Shown one piece after another: positions 37,729 through 46,412 of a stretch of DNA of 64,000 nt. The stretch is taken from positions 1-64,000 of the forward strand of contig NZ_JMKU01000010.1 of NCBI RefSeq assembly GCF_000687165.1, in the 5' to 3' direction. Source of the DNA: Paracidovorax oryzae ATCC 19882. Lineage in GTDB: Bacteria > Pseudomonadota > Gammaproteobacteria > Burkholderiales > Burkholderiaceae_C. The number at the start of each line of letters is the position of its first letter. Position 1 is the first letter of the stretch. A program made the translations under genes and the position numbers. A model generated the notes under the pieces. It was not told the DNA's origin, searched no databases, and saw nothing but the letters and a program-made list of their open reading frames with translations.

Positions 37729-39423
37729 ATGAGCGACACCACTTTCGACACCATCGTCATCGGCGGCGGCACGGCCGGCGCCCTGCTGTGCAACCGGCTG
37801 AGCGCCGACCCGCGGCACCGCGTGCTGCTCGTGGAGGCGGGCCGCAAGGACGACTACCACTGGATCCACATTCCCGTGGGTTACCTCTACTGCATCGGCA
37901 ACCCGCGCACCGACTGGCTCTACCAGACCGAACCGGACGAAGGCCTGAACGGCCGCAGCCTGCGCTACCCGCGCGGCAAGACCCTGGGCGGCTGCAGCAG
38001 CATCAACGGCATGATCTACATGCGCGGGCAGGCACGGGACTACGAGCAGTGGGCGGAGATCACCGGCGACGACGCCTGGCGCTGGGAATCCGTGCTGCCG
38101 GCCTTCCGCCGCCACGAGGACCACTGGCGCCTGGACCGCCCCGACACGGCGAGCGAGGCGTTCCGACGATTGCACGGCAGCAAGAGCACCGGGGGCGGCG
38201 GTGAATGGAGGGTGGAGCGCCAGCGCCTGCGCTGGGACGTGCTGGATGCCTTCGCGCTCGCGGCGCAGCAGGCCGGCATCCCGGCGACCGACGATTTCAA
38301 CGGCGGCAGCAACGAGGGCGTGGGGTATTTCGAGGTCAACCAGAAGAACGGCTGGCGCTGGAACACCGCCAAGGCCTTCCTGCGGCCCACCTGCTACGGC
38401 CGGCCCAATTTCGAGATGTGGACCGGCGCGCAGGCCGCCCGGCTGCTGCTGCAGACCCTGCCGGACGGCACCAGCCGCTGCACGGGCGTGGAGGTGTGGA
38501 ACGGCAGCGAGATGGTGACGGCGCATGCCGCCCGCGACGTGGTCCTGAGTGCGGGCGCCGTCAATTCGCCGCAACTGCTGCAGCTCTCGGGCATCGGCCC
38601 GGGAGAATTGCTGCAGTCGCACGGCATCCCCGTGGCGCACGACCTGCCGGGGGTGGGCGGCAACCTGCAGGACCACCTGCAGATCCGGGCGGTGTTCAAG
38701 GTGAACGGGGTGCCCACGCTCAACACGCTGGCGGGCAACCTCTGGGGCCGCGCGCGCATCGGGCTCGAGTACGCCCTGAAACGCACCGGCCCGATGAGCA
38801 TGGCGCCTTCGCAACTGGGGGCCTTCACCCGCAGCGCACCGGAGCAGCCGCACCCCAATATCCAGTACCACGTGCAGCCCCTGTCGCTCGATGCGTTCGG
38901 CGAGCCGCTGCACACGTTCCCGGCGTTCACCGCCAGCGTGTGCAACCTCAATCCCACGAGCCGCGGCACGGTGCGCATCCGCAGCCCCCGCTTCCAGGAC
39001 GCGCCCGCGATCGCGCCGCGCTACCTGAGCACGCCGGAGGACCGCCAAGTGGCCGCCGATTCGCTGCGCGTCACGCGCCGCATCGTGGCGCAGCCGGCAC
39101 TGGCGCCCTACCGGCCCGAGGAGTGGAAGCCGGGCCCGCAGTACCAGACCGACGACGAACTCGCGCGCCTGGCGGGAGACATCGCCACCACCATCTTCCA
39201 TCCCGTGGGCACCACGCGAATGGGCGCCGACGGAGACCCCGCCGCCGTGCTCGACGCGCGGCTGCGCGTGCGGGACGGCCGGGGTGGCACGATCGCGGGC
39301 CTGCGGGTGGTGGACGCGGGCGCCATGCCCACCATCACGAGCGGCAACACCAATTCGCCCACCCTGATGATCGCGGAGAAGGCGGCCGAATGGCTGTGCG
39401 CCGAAGCCCGGGCCGGCGGCTGA
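37729..39423 (+). CDS. GMC-family FAD oxidoreductase
   Basis: A 564-aa flavoprotein of the glucose-methanol-choline oxidoreductase family. The dinucleotide loop VIGGGTAGALLCNRLS is at residues 8-23, GMC signature 1 is YPRGKTLGGCSSINGMIYMRG, signature 2 is GAVNSPQLLQLSGIGP, and the catalytic histidine lies in IFHPVGTTRMG, with the C-terminal DAGAMPTITSGNTNSPTLMIAEKAA. Members oxidise alcohols such as choline; this sequence is nearest to the alcohol/choline dehydrogenase branch. No betaine genes accompany it, so the substrate is open. The ATG at 37729 gives the normal N-terminus but lacks a clear ribosome-binding site. Confidence 0.88.
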   Translation: MSDTTFDTIVIGGGTAGALLCNRLSADPRHRVLLVEAGRKDDYHWIHIPVGYLYCIGNPRTDWLYQTEPDEGLNGRSLRYPRGKTLGGCSSINGMIYMRGQARDYEQWAEITGDDAWRWESVLPAFRRHEDHWRLDRPDTASEAFRRLHGSKSTGGGGEWRVERQRLRWDVLDAFALAAQQAGIPATDDFNGGSNEGVGYFEVNQKNGWRWNTAKAFLRPTCYGRPNFEMWTGAQAARLLLQTLPDGTSRCTGVEVWNGSEMVTAHAARDVVLSAGAVNSPQLLQLSGIGPGELLQSHGIPVAHDLPGVGGNLQDHLQIRAVFKVNGVPTLNTLAGNLWGRARIGLEYALKRTGPMSMAPSQLGAFTRSAPEQPHPNIQYHVQPLSLDAFGEPLHTFPAFTASVCNLNPTSRGTVRIRSPRFQDAPAIAPRYLSTPEDRQVAADSLRVTRRIVAQPALAPYRPEEWKPGPQYQTDDELARLAGDIATTIFHPVGTTRMGADGDPAAVLDARLRVRDGRGGTIAGLRVVDAGAMPTITSGNTNSPTLMIAEKAAEWLCAEARAGG

Positions 39424-39653
39424 CGCGCAGCCGGCCACGGGCCGATGCACCACCGCGACCTCCGGCAGGCCGCCCCACGCACCGCCATCGCGCATGCACG
39501 GTCTGCGGGAAACCCCCAATGCACCAGCGGGGTGCGGGAGTTACATTGCAGTTACCCGATGGCGCGCACGTCGCGTCACGAGGGGGCCGAGGAGACAAAC
39601 TCGAACTCGAAAACATATTCCAAGCATCCCCTACAAGATGCCCTGTTTCCCCA
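39424..39653. other. Intergenic segment, possible RNA or 3' UTR
   Basis: The first 230 bases of the 301-bp gap after the GMC gene hold no recognisable gene. AT content rises toward the strong terminator at 39654. It may be a long 3' UTR of the GMC transcript, a small RNA, or a leader of the following TauE gene. Confidence 0.35.
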
Positions 39654-39681
39654 AGCGCCGGTGATCCCGGCGCTTTTTTTT
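39654..39681 (+). terminator. Strong intrinsic terminator before the TauE-type gene
   Basis: AGCGCCGG (39654-39661) and CCGGCGCT (39667-39674) form a perfect 8-bp stem with a 5-nt loop, followed by eight Ts (39674-39681). It lies 230 nt past the GMC stop and 44 nt before the next start. A GCTAT/ATAGC repeat follows. Confidence 0.85.
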
Positions 39682-39724
39682 GCCCGCAAGCTATTGAAAC
39701 GATAGCAGGTGAGACAATCCGGGG

Positions 39725-40483
39725 ATGGAATGGATCATTGTTTCGCTGGCCTCGCTGCTGGCCGGTTTCGTGGATGCCATCGTGGGCGGCGGCGGGCTCA
39801 TCCTGGTGCCCGCCCTGTTCGCCACCTTCCCCAACGCGCCGCCGGCCACCCTGCTGGGCACCAACAAGAGCGGCTCGATCTGGGGCACCGCCATCGCCAC
39901 CTGGCAGTACAGCCGGCGCGTGCAGATACGCTGGCAGGCGCTGCTGCCGGCCGCGGCGGCGGGCTTCGCGGGAGGGTTCGCCGGGGCGTGGACGGTCACC
40001 GTGGTGCCGGTGGACTTCCTGCGCCGGATCCTGCCCTTCATCCTGCTCGCCGTGCTGCTCTACACCCTGGCGCGCAAGGATCTCGGCAAGCACCATGCGC
40101 CGCGCTTCGAGGGCGCGGCCGAAACCCGCGTGGCCTGCCTGATCGGTCTCACGATCGGGTTCTACGACGGCTTCTTCGGTCCGGGAACGGGCAGTTTCTT
40201 CGTGTTCCTGTTCGTGCGGCTGCTGGGCTACGATTTCCTGAACGCATCGGCCTCGGCCAAGCTGCTCAACCTCGCGACCAACGTCGCCGCGCTGATCCTG
40301 TTCACGGCCAAGGGCCAGGTGTGGTGGCATTTCGCCCTGCCGCTGGCGGTGGCCAATGTGGTGGGCAGCGTGCTGGGCACGCACATGGCGATGAAGCACG
40401 GCACGGGGTTCGTGCGCGGCATCTTCATCCTCGTCGTGGGAGCGCTGATCCTCAAGACGGGCTACGACGGCTTCATGCGGTGA
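39725..40483 (+). CDS. TauE/SafE-family sulfite/organosulfur exporter-like permease
   Basis: A 252-aa membrane protein of the TauE/SafE (DUF81) family with about eight hydrophobic helices. Characteristic elements: SLLAGFVDAIVGGGGLILVPALFA in the first half, TLLGTNKSGSIWGTAIA, and the repeated element IGLTIGFYDGFFGPGTGSFFVFLFV in the second half. Family members export sulfite, sulfoacetate or other small organic anions; the substrate is unknown. Its end overlaps the convergent LysR gene by 11 bp. Transcription must start after, or read through, the terminator just upstream. Confidence 0.9.
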   Translation: MEWIIVSLASLLAGFVDAIVGGGGLILVPALFATFPNAPPATLLGTNKSGSIWGTAIATWQYSRRVQIRWQALLPAAAAGFAGGFAGAWTVTVVPVDFLRRILPFILLAVLLYTLARKDLGKHHAPRFEGAAETRVACLIGLTIGFYDGFFGPGTGSFFVFLFVRLLGYDFLNASASAKLLNLATNVAALILFTAKGQVWWHFALPLAVANVVGSVLGTHMAMKHGTGFVRGIFILVVGALILKTGYDGFMR

Positions 40484-41396
40484 CATCGCCTGCCGGGCGG
40501 GACAGGCGTTCCGCCGCGCGCACGATCTCGTCGATGAATACCTTTACGGCCGGGTGGTCGCGCTCGCCGCGCCGGAAGGCCACGGAGATCTCCCGGGCGA
40601 CGGCCGGGCGCAGGGGCACGGCGCGGGTGCCCGGCAAGGAGCGCAGCAGGCGCAGCCCCGGCACCACGGTCACGGCGCAGCCGGCGCCCACCATGGCGGA
40701 CACGACCTCGAACCCGAGGGCGCGCACGTCCATGCGCGGCTCGAAACCTTCCGCGAGGCAGAGGTTGCGCACGAACTCGCCGAAGCTGCTGGAGGCGGCG
40801 TCCATGGCCCAGGGCTCGTCCCGCAGGTCCGCCACGCCCAGCCACGGGCGGGCCGCCAGGGGATGGGAGCCGGGCAGCAGCACGTGCAGCGAATCCCGGG
40901 CCAGCGCCACGAAGCCGTATCCGTCCTGACGCCGGTCCCGGCGCAGCGCGAGGTGGTCGATGAGCGCGATGTCGGCGCGCCAGGAACCCAGCGCCGCCAG
41001 GCCGTCCGCCGGCTCCATTTCCTCCACGGCCAGGCGCAGGCGCGGATAGGCGGCCCGCAGCGCCTGGATCGTCTCCGGCAGCAGCGCGGAGGCGATCGAC
41101 GGGAACGCCGCCACGCGCAACTCGCCCGCCAGTTCGCGGCGCAGCAGCGCCAGCTCGGACTTCGCCTCGTCCAGCACCGCCATCAGGCGCTCCGCATGGC
41201 GCACCAATGCTTCGCCGCCGGGCGTGAGGCGCACGCCGCGCCCCTGGCGCTCGGTAAGCGCGATGCCCGCTTCCGCCTCCAGCTGCGCGATCTGCTGCGA
41301 AACGGCCGAGGGCGTGAGGGCCAGTGCCTCGGCAGCCGCGGCCATCGTGCCGCAGCGGGCCAGCTCGCGCAGGGCGCGCAGGCGGTTCATGTCCAT
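40473..41396 (-). CDS. LysR-family transcriptional regulator
   Basis: A 307-aa LysR regulator with N-terminal helix-turn-helix ([33 protein letters not shown]) and a C-terminal periplasmic-binding-protein-like effector domain (from about residue 90: [18 protein letters not shown]). It is divergent from sdaA, 121 bp between starts, with TTCACGAA repeats in the gap, so it probably controls sdaA or itself. A second ATG six bases inside (41390) is equally possible. Its 3' end overlaps the TauE gene on the opposite strand. Confidence 0.9.
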   Translation of the reverse strand: MDMNRLRALRELARCGTMAAAAEALALTPSAVSQQIAQLEAEAGIALTERQGRGVRLTPGGEALVRHAERLMAVLDEAKSELALLRRELAGELRVAAFPSIASALLPETIQALRAAYPRLRLAVEEMEPADGLAALGSWRADIALIDHLALRRDRRQDGYGFVALARDSLHVLLPGSHPLAARPWLGVADLRDEPWAMDAASSSFGEFVRNLCLAEGFEPRMDVRALGFEVVSAMVGAGCAVTVVPGLRLLRSLPGTRAVPLRPAVAREISVAFRRGERDHPAVKVFIDEIVRAAERLSRPAGDVTA

Positions 41397-41408
41397 GGTT
41401 TTCCGGCT

Positions 41409-41448
41409 TTCACGAATCGATAGGATCGCTAATGTATTCCTTCACGAA
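41409..41448. promoter_or_regulatory. TTCACGAA direct repeats in the lysR-sdaA gap
   Basis: TTCACGAA occurs at 41409-41416 and again at 41441-41448, 32 bp (about three helical turns) apart. This suits cooperative binding by the divergent LysR-type regulator. A GATCG/CGATC-like element lies between. Confidence 0.4.
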
Positions 41449-41517
41449 AGATCAGTGGACCTGGTGAAACTTGTTGCCTACGCTGTACGCCCATCCGCAG
41501 CATTGCACCCAGCTCCC

Positions 41518-42906
41518 ATGGCCATCAGCGTCTTCGACCTCTTCAAGATCGGCATCGGTCCGTCCAGCTCCCACACGGTGGGGCCAATGCGTGCCGCCCG
41601 CATGTTCACCCACGCCCTGGAGCACCAGGGCCTGCTGGCGGCCACGGCGCGTGTGGAGGCGGAGCTGTACGGCTCGCTGGGCGCCACGGGCAAGGGCCAC
41701 GGCAGCGATACCGCCGTGCTGCTGGGCCTCGCGGGGCACGAGCCCGACACGGTCGATGTGGATCGCATCGGCGGCTACGTCGCGGAGATCCGCGCCGGCG
41801 GGCGCCTGCCGCTCGCAGGCCACCACCCGATCGCCTTCGACGAACGGCGCGACCTGCGCTTCTACGCGCTCAGGACCCTGCCCTTCCATGCCAACGGGCT
41901 GCGCTTCGCGGCGCACGCGCCTTCCGGGGAACTGCTGCACGAGGCCACGTACTACTCCGTGGGCGGCGGCTTCGTGGTGAGCGAGGCCGTGGCGGCGGAC
42001 GGATCGCGGCACAAGGTGGTGGCGCCCGACCCGTCGGTGCTGCCGCTGCCCTTCGGCGACGCGGCGGACCTGCTGCGCCTCACGGCCACGCACGGCCTGG
42101 ACATCGCGGGGATCATGCGCGTCAACGAGCGGCACTGGCGCACGGACGCGGAGATCGATGCCGGCCTGCTGGCCATCTGGCGCACCATGCAGGGCTGCGT
42201 CGAGCGCGGCTGCCGCACCGAGGGCCTGCTGCCCGGCGGGTTCAAGGTGAAGCGGCGCGCCGCCGGCCTGGCGCAGCGGCTGGGAACGTTCGATCCCCGT
42301 CCGGAAGACCCGCTGCGGGTGCTCGACTGGGTGAACCTCTGGGCGCTGGCCGTCAACGAGGAGAACGCCGCGGGCGGCCGCGTGGTCACCGCCCCGACCA
42401 ACGGCGCCGCGGGCATCGTGCCGGCGGTGCTGCACTACTACGTGCACACGGCGCCCGGGGCCAGCGACCGCGGGGTGGTGGACTTCCTGCTCACGGCCGG
42501 GGCGATCGGCATCCTCTACAAGCAGAACGCGTCCATCAGCGGGGCGGAGGTCGGCTGCCAGGGAGAGGTGGGAGTGGCCTGCTCGATGGCGGCGGGCGCG
42601 CTGTGCGCGGCGCTGGGCGGCACGCCGGCGCAGGCGGAGAACGCGGCGGAGATCGGCATGGAGCACCACCTGGGCCTTACCTGCGACCCCGTCGGCGGGC
42701 TGGTGCAGATCCCGTGCATCGAGCGCAACGCCATCGCGTCCGTCAAGGCGATCAACGCGGCGCGCATGGCGCTGCACGGCGACGGCACGCACTTCGTGAG
42801 CCTGGACCAGGTCATCAAGACCATGCGCGAAACCGGGGCCGACATGCTCACCAAGTACAAGGAGACGGCCCGGGGCGGCCTGGCGGTGAACATCGTGGAG
42901 TGCTGA
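41518..42906 (+). CDS. sdaA: L-serine ammonia-lyase (iron-sulfur type)
   Basis: L-serine dehydratase converts serine to pyruvate and ammonia using a 4Fe-4S cluster. The protein is 462 aa, single-chain type with fused beta and alpha domains: [24 protein letters not shown] at the N-terminus, then [15 protein letters not shown] and [43 protein letters not shown] with the cluster cysteines, ending [10 protein letters not shown], where the C-terminal Cys plugs the active site as in known enzymes. The ATG at 41518 gives the family N-terminus; upstream in-frame starts do not. A strong palindrome follows the stop. Confidence 0.94.
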   Translation: MAISVFDLFKIGIGPSSSHTVGPMRAARMFTHALEHQGLLAATARVEAELYGSLGATGKGHGSDTAVLLGLAGHEPDTVDVDRIGGYVAEIRAGGRLPLAGHHPIAFDERRDLRFYALRTLPFHANGLRFAAHAPSGELLHEATYYSVGGGFVVSEAVAADGSRHKVVAPDPSVLPLPFGDAADLLRLTATHGLDIAGIMRVNERHWRTDAEIDAGLLAIWRTMQGCVERGCRTEGLLPGGFKVKRRAAGLAQRLGTFDPRPEDPLRVLDWVNLWALAVNEENAAGGRVVTAPTNGAAGIVPAVLHYYVHTAPGASDRGVVDFLLTAGAIGILYKQNASISGAEVGCQGEVGVACSMAAGALCAALGGTPAQAENAAEIGMEHHLGLTCDPVGGLVQIPCIERNAIASVKAINAARMALHGDGTHFVSLDQVIKTMRETGADMLTKYKETARGGLAVNIVEC

Positions 42907-42980
42907 GCGCCAGGGCGGGTCCGCTTCTTGCTGGGCCGTGTAGCCGCTCCGTGCGGCACCGGACCATCCGCATTTTCGAG

Positions 42981-43004
42981 GGGGCATGGCGCCATGCCCC
43001 GTCT
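42981..43004 (+). terminator. Perfect 20-bp palindrome after sdaA
   Basis: GGGGCATGGC (42981-42990) followed by its exact complement GCCATGCCCC (42991-43000), then GTCTTT. As RNA this gives a GC-rich stem with a short weak U-stretch, 75 nt past the sdaA stop. Probably an sdaA terminator; it also lies at the -35 distance from the TATAAT at 43006. Confidence 0.55.
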
Positions 43005-43005
43005 T

Positions 43006-43011
43006 TATAAT
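43006..43011 (+). promoter_or_regulatory. Candidate -10 box of the amino acid ABC operon
   Basis: A perfect TATAAT lies 110 nt before the substrate-binding protein gene. No good -35 is present (the region holds the palindrome), so it would need activation or an extended contact. It would start a transcript of about 70 nt before the terminator at 43057-43089. Confidence 0.4.
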
Positions 43012-43056
43012 GTGTCCACTCCGTGACGCCCGACACCGGGCGGCGGGTCCACCATG

Positions 43057-43089
43057 TCCGGCTTCGCCACACGCCAAGCCGGATTTTTT
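43057..43089 (+). terminator. Leader terminator (attenuator) of the amino acid ABC operon
   Basis: TCCGGCTT (43057-43064) pairs with AAGCCGGA (43076-43083), followed by six Ts (43084-43089): a full intrinsic terminator 31 nt before the ATG of the ABC operon. A second hairpin CGCCCG-ACAC-CGGGCG (43027-43042) lies just upstream. The arrangement looks like a regulated leader. Confidence 0.65.
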
Positions 43090-43120
43090 GTACCCTGTCC
43101 CACCCCACCAGGAACCGCAG

Positions 43121-43888
43121 ATGAAGATTCTCAAGACGATGGCCACCGCCGCCGTGGCACTGTGCGCAGCCTTCTCGGCACAGGCCCGCCCGATCGACGC
43201 CATCCAGAAGGACGGCAAGATCATCATCGCCACGGAGGGGCAGTTCGCGCCCTTCAACTATTTCAAGGGTACGGAACTCACGGGATTCGAGGTCGAGGTC
43301 GCCAACCTGGTGGCCAGGAAGATGAATCTGAAGGTGGAATGGAAGACGCTGGGCTTCGACGCCCTGCTGACCGGCCTCGCGCAGGACCGCTGGGACGTCG
43401 CCATCGCATCGCACGGCGTGACGGAAGAGCGCTCCAAGGCCGTCACCTTCGCCACCCCCCACTACTGCTCGGGCGGCATGGTGATTTCCATGGACCCGGC
43501 CATCCGCGCGGGCAAGGACCTCGCCGGCAAGGTGGTGGCCGTGCAGACCGGCACGAGCTACCTGGAGAACGTGAAGAAGGTGCCCGGCGTGAAGGACGTG
43601 AAGAACTTCCCGACCGACGTGGACGCCCGCAGCGCCCTCACCTCCAAGCGCGTGGACGCCTGGGTGACCGACAAGTTCGTCGCCAAGGAAGTCGCCGCCA
43701 AGAATCCCAAGGCCGGCCTGAAGCTCGGCGACATGCTCTTCATCGAGAAGATCGCCCCGGCCGTGGCCAAGGGCAACACCGGTCTGGCCGATGCCTGGAA
43801 CAAGGCCTTCGCCGAGATCCTGGCCGACGGCAGCTATGCCGCCGTGTCGAAGAAGTACTTCAACGAAGACGTCCGCTGCACCCCTTGA
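43121..43888 (+). CDS. Polar amino acid ABC transporter substrate-binding protein
   Basis: A 255-aa periplasmic binding protein (family 3 solute-binding). The signal peptide covers about residues 1-23 (MKILKTMATAAVALCAAFSAQA). Ligand-site motifs: EGQFAPFNYF, LTGFEVEVANLVARKM, RWDVAIASHGVTEERSKAVTFATPHY (the Arg that binds the alpha-carboxylate) and VQTGTSYLENV. The substrate cannot be assigned beyond a polar amino acid or analogue. First gene of a binding protein-permease-ATPase operon, preceded by a possible attenuator. AGGAA precedes the ATG. Confidence 0.9.
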   Translation: MKILKTMATAAVALCAAFSAQARPIDAIQKDGKIIIATEGQFAPFNYFKGTELTGFEVEVANLVARKMNLKVEWKTLGFDALLTGLAQDRWDVAIASHGVTEERSKAVTFATPHYCSGGMVISMDPAIRAGKDLAGKVVAVQTGTSYLENVKKVPGVKDVKNFPTDVDARSALTSKRVDAWVTDKFVAKEVAAKNPKAGLKLGDMLFIEKIAPAVAKGNTGLADAWNKAFAEILADGSYAAVSKKYFNEDVRCTP

Positions 43889-43951
43889 TCCCCTGACCGC
43901 CGGCCGGCGCCCTGAAACGGGTGCGCGGCCGGCCTTCCGGACGCTTTCTCC

Positions 43952-44730
43952 ATGCTCACCGCTCTTTGGCCCCGGCACTGGAGCCGCCAGCAGCGCAGCA
44001 ATGCGACGCTGGTCTCGGCCCTGGTGCTGATGGTGCTGGCCCTGGCCCTGCTCGGCCAGGTCCTCTCCTTCCTCCCCGACCCCATCGGCCCCAACGCGCA
44101 GGCCTTCGCCGACGGCGCGCGCACCACGCTCTGGCTCACGCTCGTGAGCGGGTTCTGCGGCCTGGTTCTCGGCACCGGCGCGGCCCTGGCCCGCACCGCG
44201 CGCTGGACGCCCCTGCGCTGGGTGGCCCGCTTCTACATCTGGGTGATCCGCGGCACGCCGCTGCTGGTGCAGATCCTGTTCGTGTATTTCGCGCTGCCGG
44301 TGCTGGTGCCGGGGCTCAACCTGCCCGACTTCGCCGCCGCCGTGGTGGCGCTGGGCCTGAACGTGGGCGCCTACAACTCCGAAGCCATCCGGGCCGGCCT
44401 GCTGGCCGTGCCGCGCGGGCAGACCGAGGCGGCACGCGCGCTGGGGCTGTCGCGCACGCATGTCTTCTTCGACGTGGTGTTCCCCCAGGCCTTCAAGATC
44501 TCGCTGCCGCCGCTGGTGAGCAACTTCGTGGCGCTGCTCAAGGACTCCTCGCTCGCCTACGCGATCGGCGTGGTGGAGCTGACCAACGTGGGCAACCGCA
44601 TCCAGTCGGCCACCTTCCAGCCGATCGCGACACTCTCCACGGTGGCCATCACCTACCTGCTGCTGACCACGCTGGTGACCCAGGTCTCGAATGCCATCGA
44701 GCACCGCTTCGACGTGGAGGGCCGCGCCCA

Positions 44731-44734
<4 letters not shown>
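43952..44734 (+). CDS. Amino acid ABC transporter permease (HisM/GlnP type)
   Basis: A 260-aa permease of the polar amino acid (3.A.1.3) family. Five or so helices; [25 protein letters not shown] starts the conserved domain, followed by [24 protein letters not shown] and the EAA loop [35 protein letters not shown]. One permease gene implies a homodimeric channel. The stop overlaps the ATPase start by four bases (ATGA). Confidence 0.92.
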
Positions 44735-45492
<758 letters not shown>

Positions 45493-45497
45493 CCGCC

Positions 45498-46391
45498 TTG
45501 CGCGCCGAACGCCAGGGCCTGCTGGCCCTCCTTCTCGTGACCATGGTCTGGGGAACGACCTTCCCCGCGATGAAGATGCTGTCCGCGCACCTGGACGCAC
45601 TGCAGATCATCTGGATGCGCTTTGCCATCGCGCTGGCCGTGCTCAGCCCGATGTGGCGCGGCATGCGCCGCGCCGAGTTCGGCTGGGGGCTGCTGCTGGG
45701 CGCCCTCCTGTTCCTGGCGTTCTGGCTGCAGATCGAGGGGCTGGCACGCACCAGCAGCAACCGCAACGCCTTCGTCACCGGCCTGAACGTGCTGGTCGTG
45801 CCGCTGCTGGCGATGGCCGTGCTCGGCCGGCGCTACGGATGGACGCTGTGGGCCGCCTGCGGCATGGCGCTGGCGGGCATGGGCCTGATGTTCCACGAGA
45901 ACGAGCCCTGGAACCTGGGCGATACCCTGACCCTGGCCAGCACGGCGTTCTACGCCATCTACATCCTCGCGCTGGAGGAGTGCGCGCGCCGCACGGCCGC
46001 GGCGCCGCTGCGAGCCACGCGCATGGCGGCCATGCAGGCGCTGGTGATGTTCGGCGCCGCCACCGTGCTGGTGGGCGTGCGCCATGGCGGCTATGCCACG
46101 ACGGTCGCGCAGGTCGCGCAGCTGCCGGGCGATGCGTGGGCCGCGGTGGCCTACCTGGGGGTGGTGGCCAGCGTGCTGGTGGTCACGCTGCAGGCGTGGG
46201 GCCAGCAGCGCGTGGACGCCATGCGCAGCGCCATCGTCTTCGGCCTGGAACCCGTGTTCGCGGCGCTCACGGCCTGGGTGCTGATCGGCGAACGCCTGGG
46301 CTGGACCGGCGTGTGCGGGGCGGCGCTCATCGTCGCCGCGCTGATCGCCAGCCAGCTGCAGCCGCCGCGCGCGCCGCAGGCCGCCGGCTGA
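45498..46391 (+). CDS. EamA/DMT-family transporter
   Basis: A 297-aa drug/metabolite transporter family protein with ten hydrophobic helices in two EamA repeats (LLALLLVTMVWGTTFPAMKML in the first, SVLVVTLQAWGQQRVDAMRSAIVFGLEPVFAALTAWVLIGE in the second). Many relatives export amino acids or metabolites, which would fit its place behind an amino acid uptake operon, but this is only positional. The TTG at 45498 is the likely start since it leads directly into helix 1 and lies 5 nt past the ATPase stop; no ATG gives a full first helix. Convergent with mrdA. Confidence 0.82.
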   Translation: MRAERQGLLALLLVTMVWGTTFPAMKMLSAHLDALQIIWMRFAIALAVLSPMWRGMRRAEFGWGLLLGALLFLAFWLQIEGLARTSSNRNAFVTGLNVLVVPLLAMAVLGRRYGWTLWAACGMALAGMGLMFHENEPWNLGDTLTLASTAFYAIYILALEECARRTAAAPLRATRMAAMQALVMFGAATVLVGVRHGGYATTVAQVAQLPGDAWAAVAYLGVVASVLVVTLQAWGQQRVDAMRSAIVFGLEPVFAALTAWVLIGERLGWTGVCGAALIVAALIASQLQPPRAPQAAG

Positions 46392-46412
46392 CAGGCCGCG
46401 ATCGGCTTTCCG

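Noticed and set aside
43054-43896. A 280-aa frame beginning inside the leader terminator
   Set aside because: It is the shadow of the binding-protein gene. Its first residues fall in the hairpin and no ribosome-binding site is present. A leader peptide role cannot be excluded but is not supported.
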